NCBI RefSeq assembly: GCF_036173105.1
Contig: NZ_CP108053.1
Span: 1,550,001-1,614,000, forward strand
Reading direction: 5' to 3'
DNA length: 64,000 bases
Source: Streptomyces sp. NBC_00287
GTDB taxonomy: Bacteria; Actinomycetota; Actinomycetes; Streptomycetales; Streptomycetaceae
Every line of letters begins with the position of its first letter. Position 1 is the first letter of the stretch. Below are positions 34,181 through 44,957 of the stretch, in pieces. Under the pieces are notes generated by a model. The model did no database searches. It was not told where the DNA came from and saw only the letters and a program-made list of their open reading frames with translations. The translations under genes were made by a program, and so were the position numbers.

Positions 34181-34349
34181 CGTCCGACGGGCCCGCCGCC
34201 CGCAGGCCCACAGGAGCTGACGTCCAACCGGACCCGCCGCCTCGCGAGTTCACACCGGCGGACGCCCAACCGGACCCGCCGCCTCGCGAGTTCACACCGG
34301 CGGACGCCCAACCGGACCCGCCACCCCGCGAGTCCACACCGGCGGACGC
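34142..34349 (+). repeat. Five-copy 42-bp tandem repeat
   Basis: Copies start at about 34142, 34184, 34224, 34266 and 34308 (periods 42, 40, 42, 42). Copy 1 is the last 39 bp of the APC permease gene plus three bases; copies 3 and 4 are identical; copy 5 differs at a few positions. The core is CCAACCGGACCCGCCGCC followed by CGCGAGTTCACACCGGCGG. The array ends 15 bp before the HTH-TOBE start, filling the whole intergenic gap. Confidence 0.85.
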
Positions 34350-34364
34350 CCTATCGTGACCGGC

Positions 34365-34763
34365 ATGCAGTCCTACACGATCGGCCAGGCCGCACGACTT
34401 CTCGGCGTCAGCCCGGACACCGCCCGCCGCTGGGCGGACGCGGGCCGAGTGGCGACCCACCGCGACGACAGTGGCCGACGGCTCATCGACGGGCGGGATC
34501 TGGCCGCGTTCTCGGTGGAGCTCGCCAAGACGGCGGCCACGCCCGAGGAGGAGGCGCCGTACACCTCCGCCCGCAACGCCTTCCCCGGCATCGTCACCGC
34601 GATCAAACTCGGCGACGTGGCTGCCCAGGTCGAGATCCAGGCCGGCCCGCACCGGCTCGTCTCCCTGCTCACCCGGGAGGCCGTGGAGGAGCTGGGCCTG
34701 GAGGTCGGCATGGAGGCCACGGCCCGCGTGAAGTCGACAAACGTACACATCGACCGCACGTAA
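34365..34763 (+). CDS. HTH-TOBE molybdate-responsive regulator
   Basis: 132-residue protein: an N-terminal MerR/excisionase-type winged helix (SYTIGQAARLLGVSPDTARR, residues 3-22) joined to one C-terminal TOBE/Mop domain (about 68-132; ARNAFPGIVTAIKLGDVAAQ). The Mop fold binds oxyanions such as molybdate, so this is a functional counterpart of ModE. The ATG at 34365 is chosen; a GTG at 34356 is also possible. It lies 172 bp before modA in the same direction and probably controls it. Confidence 0.85.
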   Translation: MQSYTIGQAARLLGVSPDTARRWADAGRVATHRDDSGRRLIDGRDLAAFSVELAKTAATPEEEAPYTSARNAFPGIVTAIKLGDVAAQVEIQAGPHRLVSLLTREAVEELGLEVGMEATARVKSTNVHIDRT

Positions 34764-34840
34764 CACCCCTCTCGATCCGCACATACGAATCTCCAGCCGC
34801 TTATCCCCTCGCTCATGCGAAGAGCCAGAAGACTTACGCC

Positions 34841-34871
34841 TTGCATATGCGTCAGTATGATCGGCGTATGC
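34841..34871. promoter_or_regulatory. modA promoter with operator-like repeats
   Basis: A TATGAT hexamer at 34856-34861 can serve as the -10 element, with CTTACG about 17 bp upstream as a weak -35. The palindrome GCATATGC (34843-34850) lies between them and the related GTATGCG follows at 34866-34872. ATGCG-type half-sites therefore recur across the promoter and are candidates for the HTH-TOBE regulator. Confidence 0.45.
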
Positions 34872-34934
34872 GAGGGGGAGCCGGCGGTCAGGCCCGGCGG
34901 CTTCCTCCCCAGGAGACGAGGGAGTGGACCAGTG

Positions 34935-35756
34935 ATGACCCGTTACGCCCGCCGGAGTCGCCGTACCGCTGTCCAGGCGACCGGCGCGGGAGTCGCCGTA
35001 CTGCTCCTGCTGAGCGCCTGCTCCTCCTCGTCCGACTCCGAGACGTCCACGGCGTCGGATTCCTCGGGCTCCCCGAAGCTCTCCGGCACAGTCACCGTCT
35101 TCGCCGCAGCCTCCCTCCAGGAGAGCTTCACCGAGCTCGGCAAGCAGTTCGAGAAGGAGCACCCGGGAACCAAGGTCACCTTCAGCTTCGGCGGCAGCGA
35201 CACCCTCGCCGCGAACATCACGGGCGGCGCCCCCGCCGACGTCTTCGCCGCCGCCAGCCCCAAGACCATGGCGATCGTGACGGACGCGAAGGACACGGCC
35301 GACACCCCGGTCACCTTCGTCCGCAACCAACTGGAGATCGCCACCCTGCCGGGCAACCCCGACAAGATCTCCTCCCTCAAGGACCTCGGCAAGTCCGGCC
35401 TGAAGGTGGTCCTGTGCGACAAGACGGTGCCGTGCGGAGCCGCGGCCGACAAGGCGCTGACGGCGGCCGGACTCAAGGTCACGCCGGTTTCGTACGAGCA
35501 GGACGTCAAGGGCGCCCTGACCAAGGTCGAGCTCAAGGAGGCCGACGCCGCCCTCGTGTACCGGACGGACGTGAAGGCGGCGGGTGACAAGGTGGAGGGC
35601 GTGGACTTCCCCGAGGCGGCCGACGCCATCAACGACTACCCGATCGCCCTCCTCAAGGACGCGCCCAACCCGGACGCGGCCAAGGCGTTCATGGAGCTGG
35701 TGCGCTCCGCGGAGGGCCAGGAGGTCCTGACCGAGGCCGGGTTCCTGAAGCCGTGA
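34935..35756 (+). CDS. modA: Molybdate ABC transporter substrate-binding lipoprotein
   Basis: 273-residue exported molybdate-binding protein. The signal peptide ends in LLSAC (lipobox), then a Ser/Asp linker. The mature domain begins GTVTVFAAASLQESFTELGK and has FSFGGSDTLAANITGGAPADVF, SYEQDVKGALTKVELKEADA and PIALLKDAPNP, all ModA hallmarks. The ATG at 34935 is used because the preceding codons would put charged sequence before the signal. Its TGA overlaps the GTG of modB. Confidence 0.94.
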   Translation: MTRYARRSRRTAVQATGAGVAVLLLLSACSSSSDSETSTASDSSGSPKLSGTVTVFAAASLQESFTELGKQFEKEHPGTKVTFSFGGSDTLAANITGGAPADVFAAASPKTMAIVTDAKDTADTPVTFVRNQLEIATLPGNPDKISSLKDLGKSGLKVVLCDKTVPCGAAADKALTAAGLKVTPVSYEQDVKGALTKVELKEADAALVYRTDVKAAGDKVEGVDFPEAADAINDYPIALLKDAPNPDAAKAFMELVRSAEGQEVLTEAGFLKP

Positions 35757-36583
35757 CGAGTACCGCCGAGACGTTGGAGGGCGGCAGCAAGCGCCGCGTC
35801 CGGCCCCGTATGGTGCCGCTGCCGCTGCTGCTCCCCGCCCTCCTGGGTCTGGCGTTCCTGGTGGTCCCCCTGATCGCCCTGCTGGTCCGCACCCCCTGGC
35901 GCACCCTCCCCGACCAGCTGACCAGCCCAGAGGTATGGGACGCCCTGCGCCTGTCCCTGCTCTGCGCGACAGCGGCCACGGCGCTGAGCCTGGTCCTGGG
36001 CGTCCCGCTGGCCTGGCTGCTGGCCAGAACGGACTTCCCGGGCCGCGGCCTGGTCCGAGCCCTGGTGACCCTGCCCCTGGTCCTCCCCCCGGTGGTGGGC
36101 GGAGTGGCCCTCCTCCTCGCCCTCGGCCGCAACGGCGTGGTCGGCCAGTGGCTGGACGACTGGTTCGGCCTCACGCTCCCGTTCACTACAGCGGGCGTGG
36201 TGGTGGCGGAGACCTTCGTGGCGATGCCGTTCCTGGTCATCAGCGTGGAAGGCACGCTCAGAGCCGCCGACCCCCGCTACGAGGAAGCCGCCACGACGCT
36301 GGGCGCGTCCCGCTTCACGGCGTTCCGCAGAGTGACGCTGCCCTTGATCGCCCCGGGCATCGCGGCCGGAGCGGTCCTGGCCTGGGCCCGCGCCCTGGGC
36401 GAGTTCGGCGCCACCATCACCTTCGCGGGCAACTTCCCGGGCCGAACCCAGACCATGCCCCTCTCGGTCTACCTGGCCCTCCAATCGGACCCGGCAGCCG
36501 CCATCGCCCTGAGCCTGGTGCTCCTGGCGGTATCGATCACGGTATTGGCAGCACTGCGCGACCGCTGGATGGCAACCCCATGA
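35753..36583 (+). CDS. modB: Molybdate ABC transporter permease
   Basis: 276-residue inner-membrane permease with about five to six hydrophobic segments. The EAA loop is YEEAATTLGASRFTAFRRVT, and the ModB-like ARALGEFGATITFAGNFPGR and TQTMPLSVYLALQSDP segments are clear. The GTG start overlaps the modA stop and the stop overlaps the modC ATG, giving full coupling of the three genes. Confidence 0.95.
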   Translation: MTSTAETLEGGSKRRVRPRMVPLPLLLPALLGLAFLVVPLIALLVRTPWRTLPDQLTSPEVWDALRLSLLCATAATALSLVLGVPLAWLLARTDFPGRGLVRALVTLPLVLPPVVGGVALLLALGRNGVVGQWLDDWFGLTLPFTTAGVVVAETFVAMPFLVISVEGTLRAADPRYEEAATTLGASRFTAFRRVTLPLIAPGIAAGAVLAWARALGEFGATITFAGNFPGRTQTMPLSVYLALQSDPAAAIALSLVLLAVSITVLAALRDRWMATP

Positions 36584-37641
36584 CCGCCTTCACCCAAGGC
36601 GACCAGGGCCTGGACACCCACCTGATCGTCGACCGAGACAGCTTCCACCTGAATGTCAGGCTCAAGGCCGCCCCCGGCGACGTCCTGGCCCTGCTCGGCC
36701 CCAACGGCGCAGGCAAAACGACCGCCCTCCGCGCCCTCGCCGGCCTGATCCCCCTCACCGCCGGCCACCTCCGCCTGGACGGCACCCCCCTGGACCGCAC
36801 ACCCCCCGAAAACCGCCCGGTGGGCGTCGTATTCCAGGACTACCTCCTCTTCCCCCACCTCACCGCCCTCGACAACGTCGCCTTCGGCCCCCGCTGCCAA
36901 GGCGCCACCAAGGCCGAGTCCCGAGCCCAGGCCCACACCTGGCTCAACCGCATGGGCCTCACCGACCACGCCACCGCCAAGCCCCGCCACCTCTCCGGCG
37001 GCCAGGCCCAACGCGTCGCCCTGGCCCGAGCCCTGGCCACCAACCCCCGCCTGCTCCTCCTCGACGAACCCCTGGCAGCCCTGGACGCCCGTACCCGCCT
37101 GGAGGTCCGAGCCCAACTCCGCCGCCACCTCGCCGAGTTCGAGGCAGTAGCGGTCCTGGTCACCCACGACCCCCTGGACGCCATGGTCCTGGCGGACCGC
37201 CTGGTGGTCATCGAACACGGCCGAGTGGTCCAGGAAGGCACCCCCGCGGACATCGCCCGCCACCCCCGCACGGACTACATCGCCCAACTGGTGGGCCTGA
37301 ACCTCTACAAGGGCAAGGCGGAAGGCCACACGGTCCACCTGGACGCGGGCCCCACCATCACCACCACGGAAGACCTCACCGGCCCGGTGTTCGTCGCCTT
37401 CCCCCCGGGCGCCGTGACCCTGTTCCGCGACCGCCCCACCGGCGCCAGCGCCCGCAACCTCTGGCAGTGCCACGTCGAAGGCCTGGAAACCCACGGCGAC
37501 CAGATCCGCGCGGACCTCACCGGCGAACTCCCCCTCGCCGCCGACCTCACCACAGTCGCCGCGGCGGAACTCGACCTCCACCCCGGCGCCCCGGTCTGGG
37601 CAACAGTCAAGGCGACGCAAACGCACGCGTACCCGGCATAA
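36580..37641 (+). CDS. modC: Molybdate ABC transporter ATPase
   Basis: 353-residue ATPase. Walker A is GPNGAGKT, the signature is LSGGQAQRVALARALA, and Walker B is LLLLDEPLAALD. The Q-loop reads VVFQDYLLFPHL. A C-terminal TOBE domain (about residues 285-353) can bind molybdate and regulate transport. The ATG (36580-36582) overlaps the modB stop. Codon use shifts towards cytosine-rich third positions through this gene, as in the next. Confidence 0.95.
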   Translation: MTAFTQGDQGLDTHLIVDRDSFHLNVRLKAAPGDVLALLGPNGAGKTTALRALAGLIPLTAGHLRLDGTPLDRTPPENRPVGVVFQDYLLFPHLTALDNVAFGPRCQGATKAESRAQAHTWLNRMGLTDHATAKPRHLSGGQAQRVALARALATNPRLLLLDEPLAALDARTRLEVRAQLRRHLAEFEAVAVLVTHDPLDAMVLADRLVVIEHGRVVQEGTPADIARHPRTDYIAQLVGLNLYKGKAEGHTVHLDAGPTITTTEDLTGPVFVAFPPGAVTLFRDRPTGASARNLWQCHVEGLETHGDQIRADLTGELPLAADLTTVAAAELDLHPGAPVWATVKATQTHAYPA

Positions 37642-37700
37642 GCCCACCGCCCGACTACCGTGGGACGCCCCACCGACCCACCCCGAACCAGAGGCGTCCC

Positions 37701-38120
37701 ATGCCCCTCAGCATCCGCAACCAACTCCCGGGCACCGTCACCGCCATCACCCCCGGCGAAGTCATGGCCACCGTCAAGGTGGACCTCTCCGGCGGCCACC
37801 ACCTCACCGCCGCGATCACCAGGGAAGCAGCCCAAGACCTGGCCCTCACCCCAGGCTCCGAAGTACGGGCCCTGGTGAAGTCGACGGAAGTCGCACTCGC
37901 CACCGCCCCCGTCACCGGCCTCTCGATCCGCAACCAACTACCGGGCACGGTAAGCGAGATCGCCACCGGCGAAGCGATGACCTCGATCAAAATCACGGTC
38001 GCCGGCGGCGAACTGACCTCAGCGATCACCACGGAAGCAGCCACCGACCTGGGCCTGACCCCCGGCACCCCCGTGATCGCCCTGATCAAGTCGACCGAGA
38101 TCTCCCTGGCAACCCCCTGA
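37701..38120 (+). CDS. Tandem Mop-domain molbindin
   Basis: 139-residue molybdate-storage or -buffering protein made of two similar Mop/TOBE domains, about residues 1-68 and 73-139. Both start with LSIRNQLPGTV and end with KSTE(V/I)(A/S)LAT, so the gene arose by internal duplication. AGAGG lies 7 nt upstream of the ATG. It is the last gene of the mod cluster, 59 bp after modC, and is followed by a shared terminator. Confidence 0.9.
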   Translation: MPLSIRNQLPGTVTAITPGEVMATVKVDLSGGHHLTAAITREAAQDLALTPGSEVRALVKSTEVALATAPVTGLSIRNQLPGTVSEIATGEAMTSIKITVAGGELTSAITTEAATDLGLTPGTPVIALIKSTEISLATP

Positions 38121-38127
38121 CACAAAA

Positions 38128-38165
38128 AGGGCTCCACCCGAGCCGTACAGCCCGGGCGGAGCCCT
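38128..38165. terminator. Bidirectional terminator between molbindin and gcvP
   Basis: Stem AGGGCTCCACCCG (38128-38140) pairs with CGGGCGGAGCCCT (38153-38165), one mismatch. It is followed by GTTTCC on the plus strand and by TTTTTGTG on the minus strand, so it can stop transcription in both directions. Confidence 0.85.
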
Positions 38166-38180
38166 GTTTCCTACGCCTGA

Positions 38181-41066
<2,886 letters not shown>

Positions 41067-41130
41067 TGCGGAGGCCTCCTGGTCGACACGACCTTCGAGG
41101 GGCACCACGGCGCGGGTACCCGGACGGCCT

Positions 41131-41334
41131 CCCCCTCTGTCATCTCAACCTGAGAGCTTCACCGGACGCCCGAGGGCACCCGGCTTTCACCGTCGGTGAG
41201 AGCGGAAGCCGTGGACATCCGCTCTGCTTTCCAGAGTGACCTCGTCCGTGCGGTACGTGGGCCTGAGAGATTCCGGGGAGGATTTGCTCCTTCGGCGCCT
41301 CCGGATGGTGTTCGGAGGACTCTCCCGCACGGGG
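41131..41334 (-). promoter_or_regulatory. Tandem glycine riboswitch
   Basis: On the minus strand the leader of gcvP shows two glycine aptamers in series. The first runs from GTGCGGGAGAGTCC to AATCTCTCAGGC (about 41334-41250), including CCGAAGGAGCAA; the second runs to GAAGCTCTCAGG (about 41245-41140). The order and the conserved GGAGAG and CTCTCAGG elements match the known gcvT riboswitch. A glycine-induced switch for gcvP is expected. Confidence 0.88.
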
Positions 41335-41451
41335 TCAACAGCCGCCTGAAAGCCTACCAGCGAGGTCAACGCCCAGGCGTTCGAGTGGCCGCTTGCCCCA
41401 ATGTGCTCTTTCGTAGTGCTTACGGATGAGTTGCGACCAAGTGGAGGGCCC

Positions 41452-41829
41452 GTGCAGACCGACATCGATCCGCGCAACCTGATCGGCCGCAAGGCGTTCG
41501 ACCGTAACGGTACGAAGATCGGCACGATCGACGAGGTCTACCTCGACGACGCGACCGGCGTACCGGAGTGGGCAGCCATACGCACCGGCCTGTTCAGCAG
41601 AGACGCGTTCGTCCCCCTGGAGCCCAGCGAACTCGTGGAAGGCACCCTGCACGTCCCCTTCGACCGCTCCCTGATCAAGGACGCCCCCGACTTCGGAGTA
41701 GGCCGCCACCTCTCCCCCGAACAAGAACTCCAGCTCTACCACCACTACGGCCTGGACATCACCGCAACACCCCCACCCCCAGACCACGACTTCGGCAACT
41801 TGGCAGGCACGGAGGACGCGGACACCTGA
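41452..41829 (+). CDS. PRC-barrel domain protein
   Basis: 125-residue protein with a PRC-barrel (about residues 5-75; LIGRKAFDRNGTKIGTIDEV, then GVPEWAAIRTGLFSRDAFVP) and an acidic C-terminal tail. Such proteins bind RNA or act in ribosome assembly or stress; the role here is unknown. The GTG at 41452 follows GGAGG by 5 nt. It is divergent from gcvP. Confidence 0.85.
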   Translation: MQTDIDPRNLIGRKAFDRNGTKIGTIDEVYLDDATGVPEWAAIRTGLFSRDAFVPLEPSELVEGTLHVPFDRSLIKDAPDFGVGRHLSPEQELQLYHHYGLDITATPPPPDHDFGNLAGTEDADT

Positions 41830-41872
41830 TCGAGTGCCACCCCTGAAACGGCCGCCGCCCTAAACCCACGCA

Positions 41873-42012
41873 GCTGCGGGCAGTCGTACCGCCGGAACCG
41901 GCGCCCTACCCACCCAGCAGCGGGCAGTCGTGCCACCGGAACGGCGCGCAGCGAGGCAGCGGCTGCAGCCCACCTGCCGCCGCTGCGGGCAGTCGTGCCG
42001 CTGGGGCGGCAC
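41873..42012 (+). repeat. Intergenic GCGGGCAGTCGT repeats
   Basis: Three copies of the core GCGGGCAGTCGT at 41876, 41920 and 41985, each followed by (G/A)CC(G/A)C(C/T)GG. The third copy forms a hairpin GTGCCGCTGGGGCGGCAC. They fill the 255-bp gap between the PRC-barrel gene and dinB. I recall the same core as a common intergenic element in Streptomyces genomes. Confidence 0.6.
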
Positions 42013-42084
42013 CCGCTGCCAAAGAGAGCGGCACCCCGCAAGCGCGGGCGAGCGAAACCCACCCGACGCCAGCCCGGGCAACGG

Positions 42085-43455
42085 TCACGCCCGAACCCCG
42101 TCCACAGAAGCCCCAGGTCTTCGCGGCACCAGCGGCAACGGCTCCGCCACCGACAACTCAGGATCGTCCACCAAAAACGTCCGCACCCGCCCCGGCCCAG
42201 AATCCGGCGTCTCGAACCGCACAGTCACCCGCCCCACCCCACTCCCCTGCACCCACCCATGCCCGAACTCGGCATGCCGCACATCATGCCCCGCAGCCCA
42301 CCGCCGCTCCCCAGGCAACACAACCTCCCGACCAGCAGCCTCAACCTCCCCCTCCTCCCCCACGTCATCCGCCACCCCCTCCCCCGCGGCCTGCGCGAAA
42401 AGATCCTCCTGCGTGAAGTCGGCAAGCCCACTGACCCCCACCCCCAGCAACCGCACACCCCCGGTCGTGTCCACCGACTCCAACAACCGAGCCGCAGCCT
42501 CCCGCACGACCGCCGGATCATCCGTAGGCCCACGCAACGTCTCGGACCGAGTCAGCGTGGAAAAGTCGTACCGCCGCACCTTCAACACGATCGTCCGCCC
42601 GGACAACCCGGCCCCCCGCAGCCGCCGCACGCACCGATCCGCCAGCCGCGCCACCTCAAGCCCGACCCGCACCCGATCATGGATGTCGACGTCGTACGTG
42701 TCCTCCACGGACACCGACTTCGTCTCCCGCTCGGCCACAACGGGCCGCTCGTCCCGCGCCAGCGCCATGGCGTACAGCGCATGCCCATGCGCCTTGCCCA
42801 GCAGCCGCACGAGCTCGTCCTCCCCCGCCTCGGCCAGCTCATCGACCGTATGGATCCCGGCCCGCCGCAGATGGTCCCCCGTAGCCGGCCCGACCCCCGG
42901 CAGGGTCCGCACCGACAGCGGCCCGAGCAACGCCCGCTCGGTCCCCGGCTCGATCAGCACAAGACCGTCCGGCTTGGCCTGCTCCGAGGCGATCTTCGCC
43001 AGCATCTTGGACGCCGCGAGCCCCACCGACCCCGTCAGCCCCGTGACCGCCCGTATGTCGGCGCGCAGCTTCACCCCCGCCAGCCTCGCCGACTCCGCGT
43101 CCCAGGCCGTACCCCCGGCCTCCAGGTCCACGAAGGCCTCGTCCAGGCTGAGCGGCTCCACCAACGGCGACAGCGCCCCCAGCAGCTCCATGACCTGCTC
43201 ACTGATCGAACGGTAGAAGCTGAAGCGCGGCACGAGATACGCGGCGTTCGGCGCGAGCCGCCGGGCTTGCGCCATGGGCATGGCCGAATGAACACCAAAT
43301 ACCCGTGCCTCGTACGAACACGTCGCCACCACACCACGAGGCCCGAGCCCGCCCACGATGACGGCCTTCCCGCGCAGACTCGGCTTAGACGCCTGCTCCG
43401 CCGAAGCGAAGAAGGCATCCATGTCGAGATGCAGGATCGTGGGCGCGTTTCTCAC
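42085..43455 (-). CDS. dinB: DNA polymerase IV (DinB, Y-family) with extended C-terminus
   Basis: 456-residue translesion polymerase. Catalytic acids are Asp11 (LHLDMDAFF) and Asp105/Glu106 (SLDEAFVD). Little-finger domain follows about 245-345, and a sliding-clamp motif QEDLF is at 349-353. About 100 further residues follow; the part reading HDVRHAEFGHGWVQGSGVGR and then VTVRFE resembles the Tudor-like C-terminus of PcrA/UvrD helicases. The ATG at 43453-43455 has no strong ribosome site. No lexA-type box was noticed upstream. Confidence 0.93.
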   Translation of the reverse strand: MRNAPTILHLDMDAFFASAEQASKPSLRGKAVIVGGLGPRGVVATCSYEARVFGVHSAMPMAQARRLAPNAAYLVPRFSFYRSISEQVMELLGALSPLVEPLSLDEAFVDLEAGGTAWDAESARLAGVKLRADIRAVTGLTGSVGLAASKMLAKIASEQAKPDGLVLIEPGTERALLGPLSVRTLPGVGPATGDHLRRAGIHTVDELAEAGEDELVRLLGKAHGHALYAMALARDERPVVAERETKSVSVEDTYDVDIHDRVRVGLEVARLADRCVRRLRGAGLSGRTIVLKVRRYDFSTLTRSETLRGPTDDPAVVREAAARLLESVDTTGGVRLLGVGVSGLADFTQEDLFAQAAGEGVADDVGEEGEVEAAGREVVLPGERRWAAGHDVRHAEFGHGWVQGSGVGRVTVRFETPDSGPGRVRTFLVDDPELSVAEPLPLVPRRPGASVDGVRA

Positions 43456-43524
43456 ATATCCGATGCTGCCCTACGCCACTGACAATGCCCCCGAGCCGAC
43501 CCCGCGCACGGCCCCGACCGGGCC

Positions 43525-44169
43525 TCAGACCGCCCGGTTCCGCCGCCGCGCCAGCTCGTCCGCCGGGTTGTGGCCGACCAACGTCTCCCCGGTGTCGATC
43601 CGCTCCCCGTGCAGCTGGGACAGCGCGCTCTCCACGTCCCGCCACACCACACCGACGGCGATCCCGAAGACGCCCTGCCCGCCCTGGAGCAGCGCATGGA
43701 CCTCGTCCGGCGAGGTGCACTCGTAGACCGTGGCACCGTCGCTCATCAGCGTCATGCGCTCCAGGTCCCGAAACCCTCGCTCCCGCAGATGCTGCACCGT
43801 GGTACGGATGTTCTGCAGCGAGACACCGGTGTCCAGGAACCGCTTGACGATCTTCAGGACGACGACGTCCCGGAAGCTGTACAGCCGCTGCGTCCCCGAA
43901 CCGTAGGCAGGGCGCACACTCGGCTCGACGAGCCCGGTGCGCGCCCAGTAGTCCAGTTGCCGATAGGTGATGCCGGCGGCCGCGCAGGCCGTAGGCCCGC
44001 GATAGCCGATCTCCTCGGACGCCATGGGCGCCACCCCTCCGCCGCTCGGCACGGCCGCCGGTCGCTGCGGAGCGTGGTCGGCCGCGCTGCCGTGAAGCGG
44101 GTACGGACCGCTCGCCCCGAGACCGCGTCCGGGGGCACCCCCAGCCGTACCGTCGCCGCTGCTTCTCAC
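43525..44169 (-). CDS. MerR-family regulator
   Basis: 214-residue regulator. A low-complexity lead of about 45 residues is followed by MASEEIGYRGPTACAAAGIT (MerR winged HTH, about 50-120, with YRQLDYWARTGLVEPSVRPA and QRLYSFRDVVVLKIVKRFLD), a linker helix, and a short C-terminal domain. The GTG at 44167-44169 with GGAGG 5-6 nt before it is used; the Met at MASEEIG is a plausible alternative start. The C-terminus does not contain the Cys residues of metal-sensing MerR proteins. Two palindromes lie in its promoter. Confidence 0.88.
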   Translation of the reverse strand: MRSSGDGTAGGAPGRGLGASGPYPLHGSAADHAPQRPAAVPSGGGVAPMASEEIGYRGPTACAAAGITYRQLDYWARTGLVEPSVRPAYGSGTQRLYSFRDVVVLKIVKRFLDTGVSLQNIRTTVQHLRERGFRDLERMTLMSDGATVYECTSPDEVHALLQGGQGVFGIAVGVVWRDVESALSQLHGERIDTGETLVGHNPADELARRRNRAV

Positions 44170-44237
44170 GCCGACCTCCGTCCTTGACCTGCCTTCTCGA
44201 CGGTAGGCAGTCACCAGGGGTGCGTCAACGATCGCCA

Positions 44238-44263
44238 CACTCGGCACGCCGAGTGATAATCAC
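44238..44263. promoter_or_regulatory. Overlapping palindromes before the MerR gene
   Basis: CACTCGGCACGCCGAGTG (44238-44255, perfect 8-bp arms) overlaps GTGATAATCAC (44253-44263, perfect). They lie about 70-95 bp upstream of the MerR gene, inside the 206-bp gap to the nuclease gene, where a promoter is expected. They are good candidates for autoregulation. Confidence 0.55.
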
Positions 44264-44375
44264 CCTAGGAGTGGTTTCCCGCACCCCACCGCGGGGAAAG
44301 GCTAGCCGAATGCGCTGGGAGCAGGCCGCAGGACGCTCTCACTCGCCGCTGGCAATTGCCGAGGCCCGAGCCGTC

Positions 44376-44849
44376 TCACTGGCTGCTGGTGCCGAAGTCC
44401 TCGGGCGAGATCTGGTCGAGGAACTCGCGGAACTTCTCCACCTCGTCCTCCTGCTCGTCCGGAATCGCGATGCCCGCGTCGTCGAGCACGCCGTCGCTGC
44501 CGTAGATCGGCGTTCCGGTGCGCAGGGCCAGCGCTATGGCATCGGACGGGCGGGCGCTCACCTCGACCCCGCTGGCGAAGACCAGCTCCGCGTAGAAGAC
44601 GCCTTCACGCAGGTCCGTGATGCGCACTTCGGTGAGCTCCTGGCCGACGGCCTCCAGCACGTCCTTGAACAGGTCGTGGGTCAGCGGTCGCGCGGGGGCC
44701 ATGCCCTGCTGAGCGAAGGCAATGGCCGTCGCCTCCCCCGGGCCGATCCAGATGGGGAGGTAACGGTCGCCTCCCACTTCGCGCAGGAGCACGATCGGTT
44801 GGTTGGAGGGCATTTCGACCCGGACACCTACGACATCGAGCTCGTTCAC
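44376..44849 (-). CDS. DUF151/bifunctional nuclease family protein
   Basis: 157-residue protein with the DUF151 fold: NELDVVGVRVEMPSNQPIVL, then YLPIWIGPGEATAIAFAQQG, and ARPSDAIALALRTGTPIY. Plant relatives have RNase/DNase activity. The last 20 residues are acidic. The GTG at 44847-44849 is used, with AGGG upstream. It lies between two MerR genes, the order seen next to garA in mycobacteria. Confidence 0.9.
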   Translation of the reverse strand: MNELDVVGVRVEMPSNQPIVLLREVGGDRYLPIWIGPGEATAIAFAQQGMAPARPLTHDLFKDVLEAVGQELTEVRITDLREGVFYAELVFASGVEVSARPSDAIALALRTGTPIYGSDGVLDDAGIAIPDEQEDEVEKFREFLDQISPEDFGTSSQ

Positions 44850-44957
44850 ACAGCAACCCTAGGCCGTGCCCGGGACGTTTGGGTAGTCGGGCAGGAAACG
44901 GGCGGCCGATCCGGCCTTCCGAGGCCCTCCGGCCCCGCTCCCGGCCCCGGCCCCGGC

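Noticed and set aside
34142..34349. Repeat array as a CRISPR
   Set aside because: The copies are contiguous with no unique spacers, and the first overlaps a coding end.
44238..44255. Palindrome as a terminator of the DUF151 gene
   Set aside because: It lies over 120 bp beyond that stop and close to a promoter, so an operator fits better.
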